A stretch of DNA of 59,267 bases from positions 1 to 59,267 of the forward strand of contig JAMPAC010000015.1 of the NCBI GenBank assembly GCA_023667395.1, written 5' to 3'. Under the pieces are notes generated by a model. The model searched no databases and was not told the origin of the DNA. It saw only the letters and a program-made list of their open reading frames with translations. Origin of the DNA: Blautia sp. (GTDB lineage Bacteria > Bacillota > Clostridia > Lachnospirales > Lachnospiraceae). A program made the position numbers and the translations under genes. Of the stretch, positions 1 through 9,637 are shown in pieces. The stretch's first letter is position 1; each line of letters opens with the position of its first letter.

Positions 1-89
1 TTGTCACGGATAGCCAGAAGTTCGTTCTTGGTATCCTGATCGAAATAGTCGTCGTTCAGCCAGAAGTTGAATTCATCCATAAAACTCAT
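1..89 (-). CDS. Probable phospho-sugar mutase (phosphoglucomutase/phosphomannomutase), N-terminal fragment
   Basis: Only the first 29 codons are in the window; the gene continues beyond position 1. The visible N-terminus, starting MSFMDEFNFWLNDDYFD, fits the start of clostridial phospho-sugar mutases, which open with a short helix containing a W-L-x-D-x-x-F-D pattern followed by an L-x-A-I helix. Such enzymes interconvert hexose 1- and 6-phosphates and would supply glucose-1-phosphate to RfbA. An extended -10 promoter lies about 90 bases upstream, so it is probably a transcription unit separate from the glycan operon. The assignment rests on a short stretch, so another protein is possible. 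Confidence 0.6.
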   Translation of the reverse strand, partial: MSFMDEFNFWLNDDYFDQDTKNELLAIRD

Positions 90-130
90 TTTCACATACC
101 CCGTTTCTGCACAGTTTTTCTTCTCACGCG

Positions 131-157
131 GCCTGCGGACACTGTGCGGACGCAGGC
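131..157. other. GC-rich hairpin in the leader of the mutase gene
   Basis: The arms GCCTGCG and CGCAGGC flank a 13-base loop between the promoter and the start codon of the leftmost gene. No T-run follows on either strand, so it looks like a leader stem rather than a terminator. Confidence 0.4.
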
Positions 158-174
158 GCTGCAACATTTAGTTA

Positions 175-183
175 ATTATACCA
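175..183 (-). promoter_or_regulatory. Extended -10 promoter of the mutase gene
   Basis: On the minus strand TGG precedes a perfect TATAAT (-10 at 180-175). No good -35 is seen 17 bases upstream (TAGCGC), which is typical when an extended -10 is used. It sits in the gap after the last glycosyltransferase gene and points at the mutase gene. Confidence 0.65.
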
Positions 184-215
184 TAACTCCCCACTTTGCG
201 CTACAGAAATTTGTT

Positions 216-237
216 AAAAATGCTATCCGTGCATTTT
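216..237 (-). terminator. Weak terminator-like hairpin at the end of the glycan operon
   Basis: AAAATGC and GCATTTT form a 7-bp stem around a loop that contains the stop codon of the last glycosyltransferase gene. The T-run is part of the stem, so it would be a weak intrinsic terminator. Confidence 0.35.
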
Positions 238-2268
238 CAGCGCAAAATCGCTTCTGTCCAGGGAAAAATTGGGATTATAATAGGGATCTCCCGCCTCCAG
301 TTCTTTCTTCCATTTTTCCCGGAACAGTTCGGACTCCCTGTTATACCGTTCCGCCTTTTCACCGCTGTTATCCAGTCCCCTGGATACGGACTCGTAATGA
401 TAAAGCTCCGCAAAGGGCGTAAAAACATTCAGATAACCGGCTGCCCTGACCCTCAGGCAGAAATCCACATCATTCAGAGAAACCGCGAACGTCTCGTCCA
501 GGCCGCCCAGCTTCTCATAAATTGCCTTTTTGACCATAAGACACGCGCCAGTCACCGCCGTCACATCCTGGGCATAACAGAGCCTGCCCATATATCCAAG
601 GTTATTCCTGCTGACGCGGTAATGGGTATGCCCGGCGGTCCTGTGGGCGCCCAGCCCGATCACCACGCCTGCGTGCTGGATGGTCTTATCCTCGTAATAC
701 AGTTTACACCCCACCGCGCCCACGTCTTCCCTCTGGGCGTACATCAGCAGTTCTTCCATCCAGTTCAGCGTGATCACCTGGGTATCGTTGTTCAACAGGA
801 CCACATACTCTCCCTCCGCCGCGGAAACACCCTGGTTATTGATGCGGGAATAATTGAACTCTCCCTCGTAAGTGATGACCCTGACCCGTGGGTCTTTGGA
901 AATTTTTTCATAATATTCAAAAATCTCCTCCGTGGAAGAATTATTTTCCATGATCAGGATCTCATAATTACCATAACTGCTTTTCTCCAGAATGGACGTG
1001 ACACAGCGCGTCAGGTCGTCCACATGATCCTTATTGGGAATGATAATGGAGATTTTGGGCTCTCCCTTAATCTCATACCGGATCCTGAATATGGTCTCGA
1101 AAGCCTTGGTTGACGTGATCTCAAAGTTTTCAAACCCCTTGCTCCGCAAATGATCCGCCACAGCCCCTTTGGCCGCGTCGATGGCATAACTCTTGGCATT
1201 GATATCGGACGCCACGCTGCCCTTGTGGGAACGCCAGTAATAAAGAAGTTTGGGAATATGAACCACCTTATCCGCCCGGTCGGTGAGCCGCAGGATCATA
1301 TCGTGATCCTGGCTGCCGTCAAAGCGCGAACGGAATAACTCCGTGCCCTCCAGCAGTTTCCTGTCAAACATGCTGAAATGGCAGATATAATTGTTGGCGC
1401 GCAGATTGTCTATGGCAAAATCCGGCTTAAAATGGAGCGTAAGCATGTTATCAATGCTGTTGCCGTGAAAGGTAGTCTCATCACAGTATACATAATCCGC
1501 CCCCTGCTCGCAGACCGCTTTCACATATTCGTACAAAAGCGCCGGATGCAGGATATCGTCATGGTCGAAAAGCCCGATAAAATCCCCGCTTGCCATGGCC
1601 AGTGCCCGGTTTGTATTTCCGGAGATCCCTTCATTCTTTTCAAGTTTTTCGTATAAAATACGCCCTCTGTCTCCCACACGCCCGGCCACTTCAGGATGCT
1701 CCTCCAGGTACAGGCGATCCTTTTCCGCATATTCCCTGCACACCGCTTCCACGTACCCATGCTCGCTGTCGGAACCATCCGCCAGACAGAGTTCCCAGTT
1801 TTCATAAGTCTGCGCGATCACGGAATCTATGGCCTGCATGAGAAATTTCCTGGGGGTATTGTACAGAGGCACTAAAATACTCACCTTGATGTCCCCGGGA
1901 AAAACCGCCGCACGCTGTCTTGCCGCCTCCTCCGGCGTGGGAAAACCCGCCGTCCCATGCTGTGCCCTGGCCTTTTTCTCAATGCGCTTGGCGTCCAGCT
2001 TGCGCACAATGCCCCGGATGCTTCCGTAATGACCGATCCTCTCCCTGGTCCTCAATACCCAGTGCACAAAAGCGCGCAGCGGTTTGGACCATTTCCAGAA
2101 GACGCTGCCCTTGATCCTGTCAAGTCTTTGCTGAAGACCAGAAACGGTTCCCTGCTCCTGTGCCAGCTTTTCCTCCAGCACACGCCCTTTCCGCCGTTCC
2201 GCTTCGTACAATTCCTTATAATAGCGGGAACTGCCGCCCTGTTCCGTTGTTTTTCCGGTTTCTTCCAT
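223..2268 (-). CDS. Tandem two-domain GT2 glycosyltransferase
   Basis: This 681-residue cytoplasmic protein begins with a charged, probably coiled-coil segment (residues 15-55) and carries two GT2 domains. The first (about 128-350) starts KVSILVPLYNTPRKF and has FDHDD at 234-238. The second (about 405-640) starts KISIIIPNKDH, has LNNDTQ near 492 and the late NDVDFCLR motif near 599. Tandem GT2 enzymes of this type build rhamnan and related chains from nucleotide sugars, and this fits the rfbABC and Wzm/Wzt genes upstream in the operon. It is the last gene of the run and follows the paralogous GT2 gene after 36 bases. The linkage it forms cannot be told from sequence. Confidence 0.85.
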   Translation of the reverse strand: MEETGKTTEQGGSSRYYKELYEAERRKGRVLEEKLAQEQGTVSGLQQRLDRIKGSVFWKWSKPLRAFVHWVLRTRERIGHYGSIRGIVRKLDAKRIEKKARAQHGTAGFPTPEEAARQRAAVFPGDIKVSILVPLYNTPRKFLMQAIDSVIAQTYENWELCLADGSDSEHGYVEAVCREYAEKDRLYLEEHPEVAGRVGDRGRILYEKLEKNEGISGNTNRALAMASGDFIGLFDHDDILHPALLYEYVKAVCEQGADYVYCDETTFHGNSIDNMLTLHFKPDFAIDNLRANNYICHFSMFDRKLLEGTELFRSRFDGSQDHDMILRLTDRADKVVHIPKLLYYWRSHKGSVASDINAKSYAIDAAKGAVADHLRSKGFENFEITSTKAFETIFRIRYEIKGEPKISIIIPNKDHVDDLTRCVTSILEKSSYGNYEILIMENNSSTEEIFEYYEKISKDPRVRVITYEGEFNYSRINNQGVSAAEGEYVVLLNNDTQVITLNWMEELLMYAQREDVGAVGCKLYYEDKTIQHAGVVIGLGAHRTAGHTHYRVSRNNLGYMGRLCYAQDVTAVTGACLMVKKAIYEKLGGLDETFAVSLNDVDFCLRVRAAGYLNVFTPFAELYHYESVSRGLDNSGEKAERYNRESELFREKWKKELEAGDPYYNPNFSLDRSDFALKMHG

Positions 2269-2304
2269 CCTGCTTTTGTGTTCCTTTCTCTGTCCCGCGT
2301 CCGG

Positions 2305-4653
2305 CTATGCCTCGACCGTCAGCACCTGCTCTGACCACGTCACATACTTCCTGCGGCTTTCCCTATCTTCCGCCAGCATACCCACTTTCCATTGTCCCGC
2401 AGGCAGCTTTTCCCTGGCAAAACGGGATACGAAGCCTGCCAGTAAGATATGGACTTCGTTTGCCAGCACCTTTTCCACATCTTTTCTATACCAGGGAAAC
2501 AGTTCCGTCCGATACAGGGTTCCGTCTTCTTTCTGTAACAGGATCTTTCTTGTGTACCTGGCGTTGTCTTCCCCGGAAAGATAACTCCAGCCTTCGATCA
2601 CCATGATATCCGGTTCGTCAGGCCGGACTTTCCGCTGTTCCCCGGCCTGATCCAGTACCAGATGCATAACGTCCGTTTTGGCCTTTCCCAATATCCCCGC
2701 GTCTTCCGGCGCCACTTCCGAAACCTTTTCTTTCCTCCTATAGTCATACTTAAAATTACAGGTGTAACGAATATTGTCATCATTCAGATTCCTGTTGTAA
2801 AAAGCGTCTTTTCCCCGCATTGCAGGATGCTTCTCATATAATGCCTCTTTCTCATCCAGCAGCCTGGTCCACTTCTCCCCATCATCCTGATCCAGTCCGC
2901 GGCTCATGGATTCATAGTGATATAATACGGCGTCATTGCGCAGTACATTATAATATCCCTTTTCCAGCAGCTTAAAACAGAAGTCCACGTCATTGTACGC
3001 CACTTGCATGGTCTCGTCCAGGCCGCCTGCTTCCAGGTATTTCTTCTTCTCTATCAGCAGGCAGGCGGCGGTCACTCCCGCCATATCATATGTGAGCCAG
3101 TTACGCCCGTAATAATAACATCTGTCATCTGCAAGGGACGCAAGCTTATGGGAAGGACCGATGCCCATGTTGGTAATACCCGTATGCTGGATCCTGCCGT
3201 CGTCCCCATACCACAGCCTGGCGCCCACCGCGCCCGTGCGGGGCTGCATGGCCTGCCCCAGCATGATCCTCAGCCAGTCTTTCTGTATGATCTCAATATC
3301 GTCATTCAACAACAGGACATAATCCGCCTTTGCGTTTCTGACACCCAGATTGCACATGGCGGAAAAATTGAATTCCATGGGCTGGTACAGATACCGGAAA
3401 CCGTATTCTTTCTGCAGTTCTTCCGTTCTGGCCTTATTTTCCGCAGAACTTCCATTGTCAACCACGATCCACTCATAATTGGCGTATTCCGTTTTTTCCC
3501 GGAAAGAAGAAAGGCATCTCTCCAGCAATTCGGGGTGATCCTTGGAGGGAATGATCACAGACACCATTTCGGAAAAGCCCCCGACCCTTCTATCCACATC
3601 ATAGCATACATGGTAGATATCTTCTTCCATGCCAGGTTCCAGATGCGCCCTGATCTTTCTCCGCCTGAGCGCCGCTTCCCTCACATCGCGGTAAGCGGCT
3701 CCGCAGCCATCCATATCATAACCCTTTTCCAGTCTCTCCTGCAGCAGGTTCTCCACAACTTCCAGAACATCCTCCCCGGACTGTTCCGCATCGCTGATCT
3801 GCTTCCGTTCAGCAGCGTTTGGTTCATAACAGTTATGAAATAATACATGTTCTATATTTCCGATCCTGTATGGCAGGGTTGTGACGCCATTTTGCAGGGT
3901 CTGCGCAAGCCTGTCACACTCTTCCAGGGCATGAACCCTTTCCTCCAGCCGGAAACAGAGCGCATAAAAATCGGCGTATGACCCCGTGTCATAGTTTTTT
4001 CCCTCCAACAGGCCATGATATAAGGATTTGTTGACAATGATCATATGCCCCGTGTAACAGAAAGAAAGCAGGGTGTCCGGCGACCAGCACGGCTTAAACC
4101 TGGGATGCATCCTGTTGGACAGGTCTTTCCAGTAATAATCCTCGTCCCCATAAGCAAAAATGCAGCTTTTGTTTTGTTGAAACCAGGATTTGATCCTTTC
4201 TTCCGCCTGTTCATCCACAACGCCGTCCCCGCAGACGATCATACAGAGTCCGCTGTTCTTCAGTTCGATTTTCCGCCAGCCGCTGACCCGGTTCTCCGCC
4301 CGTATCTCCTGCGTATTGCCGGAATGCTCATTTTCCCGGATCCACTGCAGATAGGGATGCTTCTGCCTGAAAACCTCCTGCCGATATTCCTCCACATATT
4401 CTTTCGCTTCGGGAGATGCGGCATATCCGCCGGAGACAGGCCGTCTTTTAAACGCATAATAGCATTTTCTGAAAGGCGCTGACATTTTCCAGAAAATATT
4501 GTTCTCAATGCGTTCCAGATTGGAGCGCAGATCCTCCTCCTTGACCTGGGCATCCGCTATTTTGGCGGCAAGAAAAGTATTTTTCTTTTTTTCCTTTTCG
4601 TAAGCTTCCTGGTAGTATGCCTCCCAGCCATATGAAAAACGCTTCTCTTCCAT
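2305..4653 (-). CDS. Large GT2 glycosyltransferase with degenerate first domain and C-terminal accessory domain
   Basis: The protein has about 782 residues. An N-terminal helical region like that of the next gene (including NNIFWKMSAPFRK against GSVFWKWSKPLRA) leads into a reduced GT2 domain. That domain keeps GDEDYYW near 170 and RFKPCWSPDTLLSF near 186, but lacks the usual nucleotide-binding first strand. A complete GT2 domain follows at about 364-600, with VSVIIPSKDHP, LNDDIEI near 450 and NDVDFCFK near 555. The last 130 residues look like a beta-rich accessory domain. The ATG at 4653 overlaps the upstream TGA by one base (TGATG), which suggests coupled translation; a GTG at 4656 is the alternative start. 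Confidence 0.8.
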   Translation of the reverse strand: MEEKRFSYGWEAYYQEAYEKEKKKNTFLAAKIADAQVKEEDLRSNLERIENNIFWKMSAPFRKCYYAFKRRPVSGGYAASPEAKEYVEEYRQEVFRQKHPYLQWIRENEHSGNTQEIRAENRVSGWRKIELKNSGLCMIVCGDGVVDEQAEERIKSWFQQNKSCIFAYGDEDYYWKDLSNRMHPRFKPCWSPDTLLSFCYTGHMIIVNKSLYHGLLEGKNYDTGSYADFYALCFRLEERVHALEECDRLAQTLQNGVTTLPYRIGNIEHVLFHNCYEPNAAERKQISDAEQSGEDVLEVVENLLQERLEKGYDMDGCGAAYRDVREAALRRRKIRAHLEPGMEEDIYHVCYDVDRRVGGFSEMVSVIIPSKDHPELLERCLSSFREKTEYANYEWIVVDNGSSAENKARTEELQKEYGFRYLYQPMEFNFSAMCNLGVRNAKADYVLLLNDDIEIIQKDWLRIMLGQAMQPRTGAVGARLWYGDDGRIQHTGITNMGIGPSHKLASLADDRCYYYGRNWLTYDMAGVTAACLLIEKKKYLEAGGLDETMQVAYNDVDFCFKLLEKGYYNVLRNDAVLYHYESMSRGLDQDDGEKWTRLLDEKEALYEKHPAMRGKDAFYNRNLNDDNIRYTCNFKYDYRRKEKVSEVAPEDAGILGKAKTDVMHLVLDQAGEQRKVRPDEPDIMVIEGWSYLSGEDNARYTRKILLQKEDGTLYRTELFPWYRKDVEKVLANEVHILLAGFVSRFAREKLPAGQWKVGMLAEDRESRRKYVTWSEQVLTVEA

Positions 4654-6692
4654 CACTGAAACCAGCCCCTTTTCTGCATATGCTTTACCGTTTCCTCAGG
4701 CACTCTTGTGACCTGCATGGACACCTTAAGAAGATTTTCCTGCTTCTGTGCAAGCCGGGACAACTGCAACGTAATATTCGGATCCCTGGTATCGAACGCA
4801 TAGACCCCGTCCCCTATACGAAAACCGTTTGTGGAAACGCATTTTTTAGGAAAAAGCGTCTCATCATTCCAAGTCACCTCCCCGAGCATCACGATGCAGT
4901 AATCGCTGCAGGGATCTATGCGGAGCGCTTTCCGCCCCTCTTCCACCACCAGCTGGAACCGGCCGTTCTCCGCCTGTTCCTCCTCCAGGAAAAAGGAGTT
5001 TTTCTCCGAAAAACCGTCCCCCGTATCCTCGTAGATCTGGACACGGTTCACTTCCTCGGAATCCTGATACTTATGAATCCATTTCCGGGGCGTTATGATG
5101 CGGTTCCCGATACGTTCGCGCATCTCAGCCATGGCAAGGCGGTTTCCAGTGACAAACTTCTGGAATTCCCGCTCCTGTTCCCTGAAATTTTCCGCATCCC
5201 CCTCGGTGATCTGCAATTCATCCAATATCAAATCAAGGTTTAATTTGTTGCGTTTTTCATCCTCCAATAAATAACAGTAGATTGCACGAAACGCAAGTTC
5301 TTTCGTACTGATGGGCTTTCCGAAAGTCCACTCATAATCGATCAGCGTCCAGGTATCCTTATGCACCAGGATATTGGCAAATATCAGGTCGAAATCCGCC
5401 ACCGGATAATCGCTGTTATACCCTATTTTATCCACATACTCCCTAAAATACTTGTGAAAGCCCTCCTGGTCGTCCTGCTCCAGGCATTTGTCCATCAGTT
5501 CCGAAAGGGGAACCCCCGGCACAAATTCGAACTGCGCGTACAATTCCTCCTCTTTTTCCACCAGGGTGCATCGATTGATCTCCAGTTCCCCGCCCTGATA
5601 TTTCTCCGTCAGGTTCTCATAGGCCAGCGCCATCCCCCTGACATGCTCTTTGGAAGCCTCTCCCAGGGGATATTTCCTGACGCTGACATTCCCTTTATCA
5701 TCCCTGCCAATCTCCGTCCTGACGGCATATTCGGGAGCCCGGTCATTGGAATATTTTGCGTATTTTACCTCAAATCCCCTGCCGATCACCGCCAGGTAGG
5801 AATTGGCGAACAGGGAAAACAGTCCCTCCTCCACAACGCCGTCAAAAGCGCTCTTCTCGTCAAAAAGCGCCATCCTTTCCCGGTCAAAATTACGCATGTT
5901 ATTTGACAATTCGCCCTTTCCGGGCAGGTATGCGTCGCTGTAGAGCGTAGTCATGAATTTATAATCGGGATAGGGATAATAGAAATGGTACTCCGGTATC
6001 TTGCAGCTTCGGAAGATCTTCTCCAGCCCCCGCCTTCCGAAAGTGCGCACACCGCCCCCGTCCACATAATTCTCAATGCCTGAAAAATAAGTTCCCAGAT
6101 GATCTTCCTGGCACCCGGCAAAATATTTCATGCCATATTGATTCTCTATGGCTATGATAATCCTGCCATCCTCTCTCAGATGGGGCAGCAGGATATTCAG
6201 GAAATCACGATAAGGCTCATCTCCCCCGATATAACTCTGCCCATATTCAAAGACCCCGATCAGGCAGATATAGTCAAAATCGTCAGGCAGTTCCAGCTCG
6301 ATATCCTTGAAATTACCCACGTGGATGGTCACATTATCACATTCGCTGTGGCGGTAGGCATTGATCAGGCTGCGCTTCTTGGACAGTTCCACACAGGTAA
6401 CGCTTCCCGCTTTTCTTGACAAAACACCTGTTATTGCCCCGCATCCGCTCCCCACTTCCAATACTTTGTCGTTCTTTTTCATGGGAATCCATTCCACAAT
6501 ATTTTCCCGCAGCGGGGACAGATGATACAAGATCGGCCAGCTTTTCCGCTCCTCGATCACTCCTGCGTATTCCACAGGAGACAGATTTCGCGCGATATCC
6601 AGCAGTTCGTCCTCCACCGCGCCGTCGCAGTACAGATCCTCGCCGGAATATTTGCTGTAATCCAGTTTTACCTTGCCAATCTCATCCAACAT
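4653..6692 (-). CDS. SAM-dependent methyltransferase fused to a kinase-like domain
   Basis: Residues about 55-250 form a class I methyltransferase, with motif I VLEVGSGCGAITG at 77-89 and an acidic VELSKK motif that should bind the ribose of SAM. Residues about 300-520 resemble an aminoglycoside/choline-kinase-like fold: DLIFANILVHKDTWTLIDYEW (435-455) has the order of a catalytic loop followed by a metal-binding acidic motif. The remainder (about 545-679) is beta-rich. Chain-terminating methyltransferase/kinase proteins are known in ABC-transporter polysaccharide systems, where Wzt reads the cap, and this gene lies directly downstream of wzt. A capping role is therefore attractive but inferred. 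The SD GAGG lies 6 bases before the ATG. Confidence 0.7.
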   Translation of the reverse strand: MLDEIGKVKLDYSKYSGEDLYCDGAVEDELLDIARNLSPVEYAGVIEERKSWPILYHLSPLRENIVEWIPMKKNDKVLEVGSGCGAITGVLSRKAGSVTCVELSKKRSLINAYRHSECDNVTIHVGNFKDIELELPDDFDYICLIGVFEYGQSYIGGDEPYRDFLNILLPHLREDGRIIIAIENQYGMKYFAGCQEDHLGTYFSGIENYVDGGGVRTFGRRGLEKIFRSCKIPEYHFYYPYPDYKFMTTLYSDAYLPGKGELSNNMRNFDRERMALFDEKSAFDGVVEEGLFSLFANSYLAVIGRGFEVKYAKYSNDRAPEYAVRTEIGRDDKGNVSVRKYPLGEASKEHVRGMALAYENLTEKYQGGELEINRCTLVEKEEELYAQFEFVPGVPLSELMDKCLEQDDQEGFHKYFREYVDKIGYNSDYPVADFDLIFANILVHKDTWTLIDYEWTFGKPISTKELAFRAIYCYLLEDEKRNKLNLDLILDELQITEGDAENFREQEREFQKFVTGNRLAMAEMRERIGNRIITPRKWIHKYQDSEEVNRVQIYEDTGDGFSEKNSFFLEEEQAENGRFQLVVEEGRKALRIDPCSDYCIVMLGEVTWNDETLFPKKCVSTNGFRIGDGVYAFDTRDPNITLQLSRLAQKQENLLKVSMQVTRVPEETVKHMQKRGWFQ

Positions 6693-6724
6693 TTCCTACC
6701 TCGCATATCATCCGTTTCCGCCAT

Positions 6725-8029
6725 TCACACGTCGGCTTCCGTCACTTCCACTGTAGAATCCATATCGTAATACCCCACCGTATTTTTATCGGAGACCACA
6801 GTGATATTGATGGCATCATACAGCCTGTGATAGGCCTCAAACACATCCCCGTTATAACCCGTAACTCCCAGCGAGATCAGGTATTCCCCGCCCTGCAGGC
6901 TCATCCTCTGCGTAAAGGCGATCTCTTTTACCTGTCCCGGTTCCGCACAGTCCAGATACGCTTTCTCAATCATGGAATTGGTTCCGGTAATCTCCGTTCC
7001 CATCACATTCTTAAAAGAAAACGCGAAAATAGGCGCGGGAATATGGTCGGTAAAACGTACACGCATGTGCACCGTAAATTTGCTGCCCTTGATTACCGCC
7101 GTGGTGCGCATTCCCCTGTCATCCGTGACATAGTACTCTTCTATCACCGCCTGCTTCGTGCCATATTCAAGGACGTCAGGATTCACCCCGGAAGCCTTTC
7201 CGGCCGCTGCCCGGACTTCCTCGTCCCCGAGCAGGCTTCCCTCCCCGGGATTCTCGGGGATCTCATACTGTCCCACAAGCACGCGCTTATAGACGTCGAT
7301 CATCTTTTTGGGTGTCCCTTCTCCCAGAAGATTCCCTTTGTTCAGCAGGAAAACCCTGTCGCAGTACTTACTGATACTGCTGAGATCGTGGCTGACAAAG
7401 ACAATGGTCTTTCCCATCTTCTTAAATTCTTCAAATTTATGGTAACACTTCGCCTGGAAAAAAACATCCCCCACGGACAGCGCCTCGTCCACAATCAGTA
7501 TCTCCGGCTCGATATTGATCGCCACCGCGAAAGCAAGACGCACAAACATACCGCTGGAATAGGTTTTTACCGGCTGATACACATAATCCCCTATATCCGC
7601 GAATTCCAGGATCTCCGGCAGTTTCTTATTGATCTCTTTCTCGGAAAAACCCATCATGGTACCGTTGAGATAGACATTCTCGATGCCGTTATATTCCATG
7701 TTAAATCCCGCTCCCAGTTCCAGCAGCGCGGAAATCCGTCCTTCCACATGCACTTCCCCGGAAGTGGGATTGAGGACTCCCGTGATGATCTTCAGGATCG
7801 TGGATTTCCCGGAACCGTTGGTACCGATGATCCCCACCGTCTCTCCCCTGCGGATCTCCAGGTTGACGCCGTTTAAGGCATAATGCAGCTTATGGGTCTG
7901 CTTGCGGCCAAAACCGAACGCTTCTTTTATACGGTCCTTGGGTTTGTCATACAATTTATAGATTTTGACCAGGTCCCTGACCCGGATGGCAGGAATATCA
8001 TCCTGTCTGCTGTTCCCTGTTTCTCCCAT
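6725..8029 (-). CDS. wzt: Polysaccharide ABC exporter ATPase with C-terminal substrate-binding domain (Wzt type)
   Basis: The 434-residue protein has a complete ABC ATPase: Walker A GTNGSGKST at 69-77, signature YSSGM at 157-161, Walker B ILIVDEAL at 177-184 and the H-loop SH at 213-214. The region from about 290 to the end is the extra beta-sandwich typical of Wzt proteins that recognise a modified chain end. It should energise export of an undecaprenyl-linked polysaccharide together with the Wzm-like permease at 9638-10615, from which it is separated by one membrane-protein gene. A good SD (GGAAGGA) lies 4 bases before the ATG. Confidence 0.9.
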   Translation of the reverse strand: MGETGNSRQDDIPAIRVRDLVKIYKLYDKPKDRIKEAFGFGRKQTHKLHYALNGVNLEIRRGETVGIIGTNGSGKSTILKIITGVLNPTSGEVHVEGRISALLELGAGFNMEYNGIENVYLNGTMMGFSEKEINKKLPEILEFADIGDYVYQPVKTYSSGMFVRLAFAVAINIEPEILIVDEALSVGDVFFQAKCYHKFEEFKKMGKTIVFVSHDLSSISKYCDRVFLLNKGNLLGEGTPKKMIDVYKRVLVGQYEIPENPGEGSLLGDEEVRAAAGKASGVNPDVLEYGTKQAVIEEYYVTDDRGMRTTAVIKGSKFTVHMRVRFTDHIPAPIFAFSFKNVMGTEITGTNSMIEKAYLDCAEPGQVKEIAFTQRMSLQGGEYLISLGVTGYNGDVFEAYHRLYDAINITVVSDKNTVGYYDMDSTVEVTEADV

Positions 8030-8061
8030 AACATCCTTCCATATGCCTGCTTTTCCTCAGG

Positions 8062-9612
8062 TCACGTGTCCGCGCCCTTACAATATATGGCTTCCTTGTG
8101 ATACCAGTTCGCCATGGCCCGGTTCTCCTCGCTGTCCGGATTCTCCGACAGATCGCCGAGGCGCAGGAACCACGGGCGGAAATGGTAGGCATCCACCTCC
8201 ACTACCGGACCGCTGTTTTTGATGGTCTCCACTCTTTCCAGATACTCCCTGTAAGATTCATTGGCTTCCCCTGTGTGGATATAATAATACGCCCCGTAGG
8301 AGGAATAATGTCCCGCCTGGTTCTTCTCCAGTGCAAAAGCCGCTAAGATCAGCGCCCCGATCAGGATGTAAAATCTCAGCGAATTATTCTCCCCGTCCGT
8401 GCCAAGGATTTTTTTCAGCCTGTCCCATACAGGGTCAGACGCCCAGGGTTTATGAGCCTCCTGACGCTTCCTGCATACCCAGCCGGTCCAATAGACGACA
8501 TTCAGAAAAAGTAACAGCTGATATGTTATCTTGACCGCGTTCAGCGTCCTGGCAAAGCCGTCGTGTCCCATGGTGTAGAGGGTCGGCGTAAATCCTGACG
8601 CATAGAGACAGAAAGACCATGCCAGCACAAGACCCGGATATGGAAAGCGCAGGGATCCCTTCCTGACCACGTTCCGGATAAAGGGAAACGCCAGCGCCAA
8701 CATGACCAGCGTTGCCGGCCCGGTAAATTCACCCAGATGCAGCGCCGCATCCCTGAACGAAAATATGATGGCAGTGACCGGCGACATCCCGCCGCCCAGA
8801 AAACTGTCCAGCACATCACCCCGCACATGGTTTCCCGGCGCGGACGCGGACTTACAAAAGCAGAAGCCATAGACCAGCAGGGAGGGAATCAGCAGTAACG
8901 CTCTCCTCCTGCGCAGCAGCGCTCCCAGCGCCAGAAAGGATAATCCTGCCAGCAGCCCCTGAAGCGCCGTCACATAATTTGCCCCGCCCGCCAGCATGGC
9001 CCCGATCAAAGACCAGGCCACCAGCAGCGCCGATAAAACGCGGCCGCCGCCGGTCATCAGCCTGACCCATGCCGCCACAAGGAAGAGCAGAAAAGAATGC
9101 ATTCCCACATAATGCACGCCGCCGTTGTACCAATAAAATCCTTGCTGGGCCGAATAAATCAGTTCCACCACCACTGCCGTGAACACCGCCTGCAGCACAA
9201 TGCGATCCGCCCTGCCGCCCTTTAACACGTTTCCAAGCAGGACGCCCGTCAATGTCCACACCGAGAACGTAAGCATCAGCACCAGAAACATCGGCCCCAA
9301 AAAATAATACGGTTCTCCCCATGCCGCCGGCATAAGCGACATGAAAAAAATAGAGGAGAAAGTTCCCTGCCACGCATACCACGACATCCTGGTACACTCG
9401 ACCGCACCGAGGACGGCGCTCTTCACGCTCCGCTCCGCATCCAGGGCGTTTCTCGCATAGATTCCGTAATTATAATCATCATACCATGGCACTGCGTAAA
9501 AAGCCAGCCTGAGAAGCGGCGCCAGCAAAAGCGTCATGGCGCATACCGCCAATATGGCCACCGTCCGCGTACCCGGCCTCCAGTCAAATATCCTTTTTAG
9601 TCTGCCTTTCAT
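8062..9612 (-). CDS. Polytopic membrane protein, DUF6056-like, probable GT-C glycosyltransferase
   Basis: This protein of about 516 residues is almost entirely hydrophobic helices. It has an early extracytoplasmic acidic motif in WYDDYNYG and a following WQGTFSS motif, which I recognise from the DUF6056 family. An Asp-Asp pair in the first outer loop is typical of GT-C enzymes that use polyprenyl-phosphate sugars. I chose the ATG at 9612 because GGAGG sits 6 bases upstream; longer in-frame starts at 9618 and 9654 have poor sites, and the one at 9654 would overlap the wzm stop. It lies between wzm and wzt, so it may modify the exported chain outside the cell. Confidence 0.75.
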   Translation of the reverse strand: MKGRLKRIFDWRPGTRTVAILAVCAMTLLLAPLLRLAFYAVPWYDDYNYGIYARNALDAERSVKSAVLGAVECTRMSWYAWQGTFSSIFFMSLMPAAWGEPYYFLGPMFLVLMLTFSVWTLTGVLLGNVLKGGRADRIVLQAVFTAVVVELIYSAQQGFYWYNGGVHYVGMHSFLLFLVAAWVRLMTGGGRVLSALLVAWSLIGAMLAGGANYVTALQGLLAGLSFLALGALLRRRRALLLIPSLLVYGFCFCKSASAPGNHVRGDVLDSFLGGGMSPVTAIIFSFRDAALHLGEFTGPATLVMLALAFPFIRNVVRKGSLRFPYPGLVLAWSFCLYASGFTPTLYTMGHDGFARTLNAVKITYQLLLFLNVVYWTGWVCRKRQEAHKPWASDPVWDRLKKILGTDGENNSLRFYILIGALILAAFALEKNQAGHYSSYGAYYYIHTGEANESYREYLERVETIKNSGPVVEVDAYHFRPWFLRLGDLSENPDSEENRAMANWYHKEAIYCKGADT

Positions 9613-9637
9613 ACACATCCTCCCGGCCGCTTCCCGA

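Noticed and set aside
6416-7876. Plus-strand open frame of 486 codons opposite the wzt and methyltransferase genes
   Set aside because: It is antisense to genes with clear ABC ATPase and methyltransferase motifs and shows no family motifs or SD of its own.
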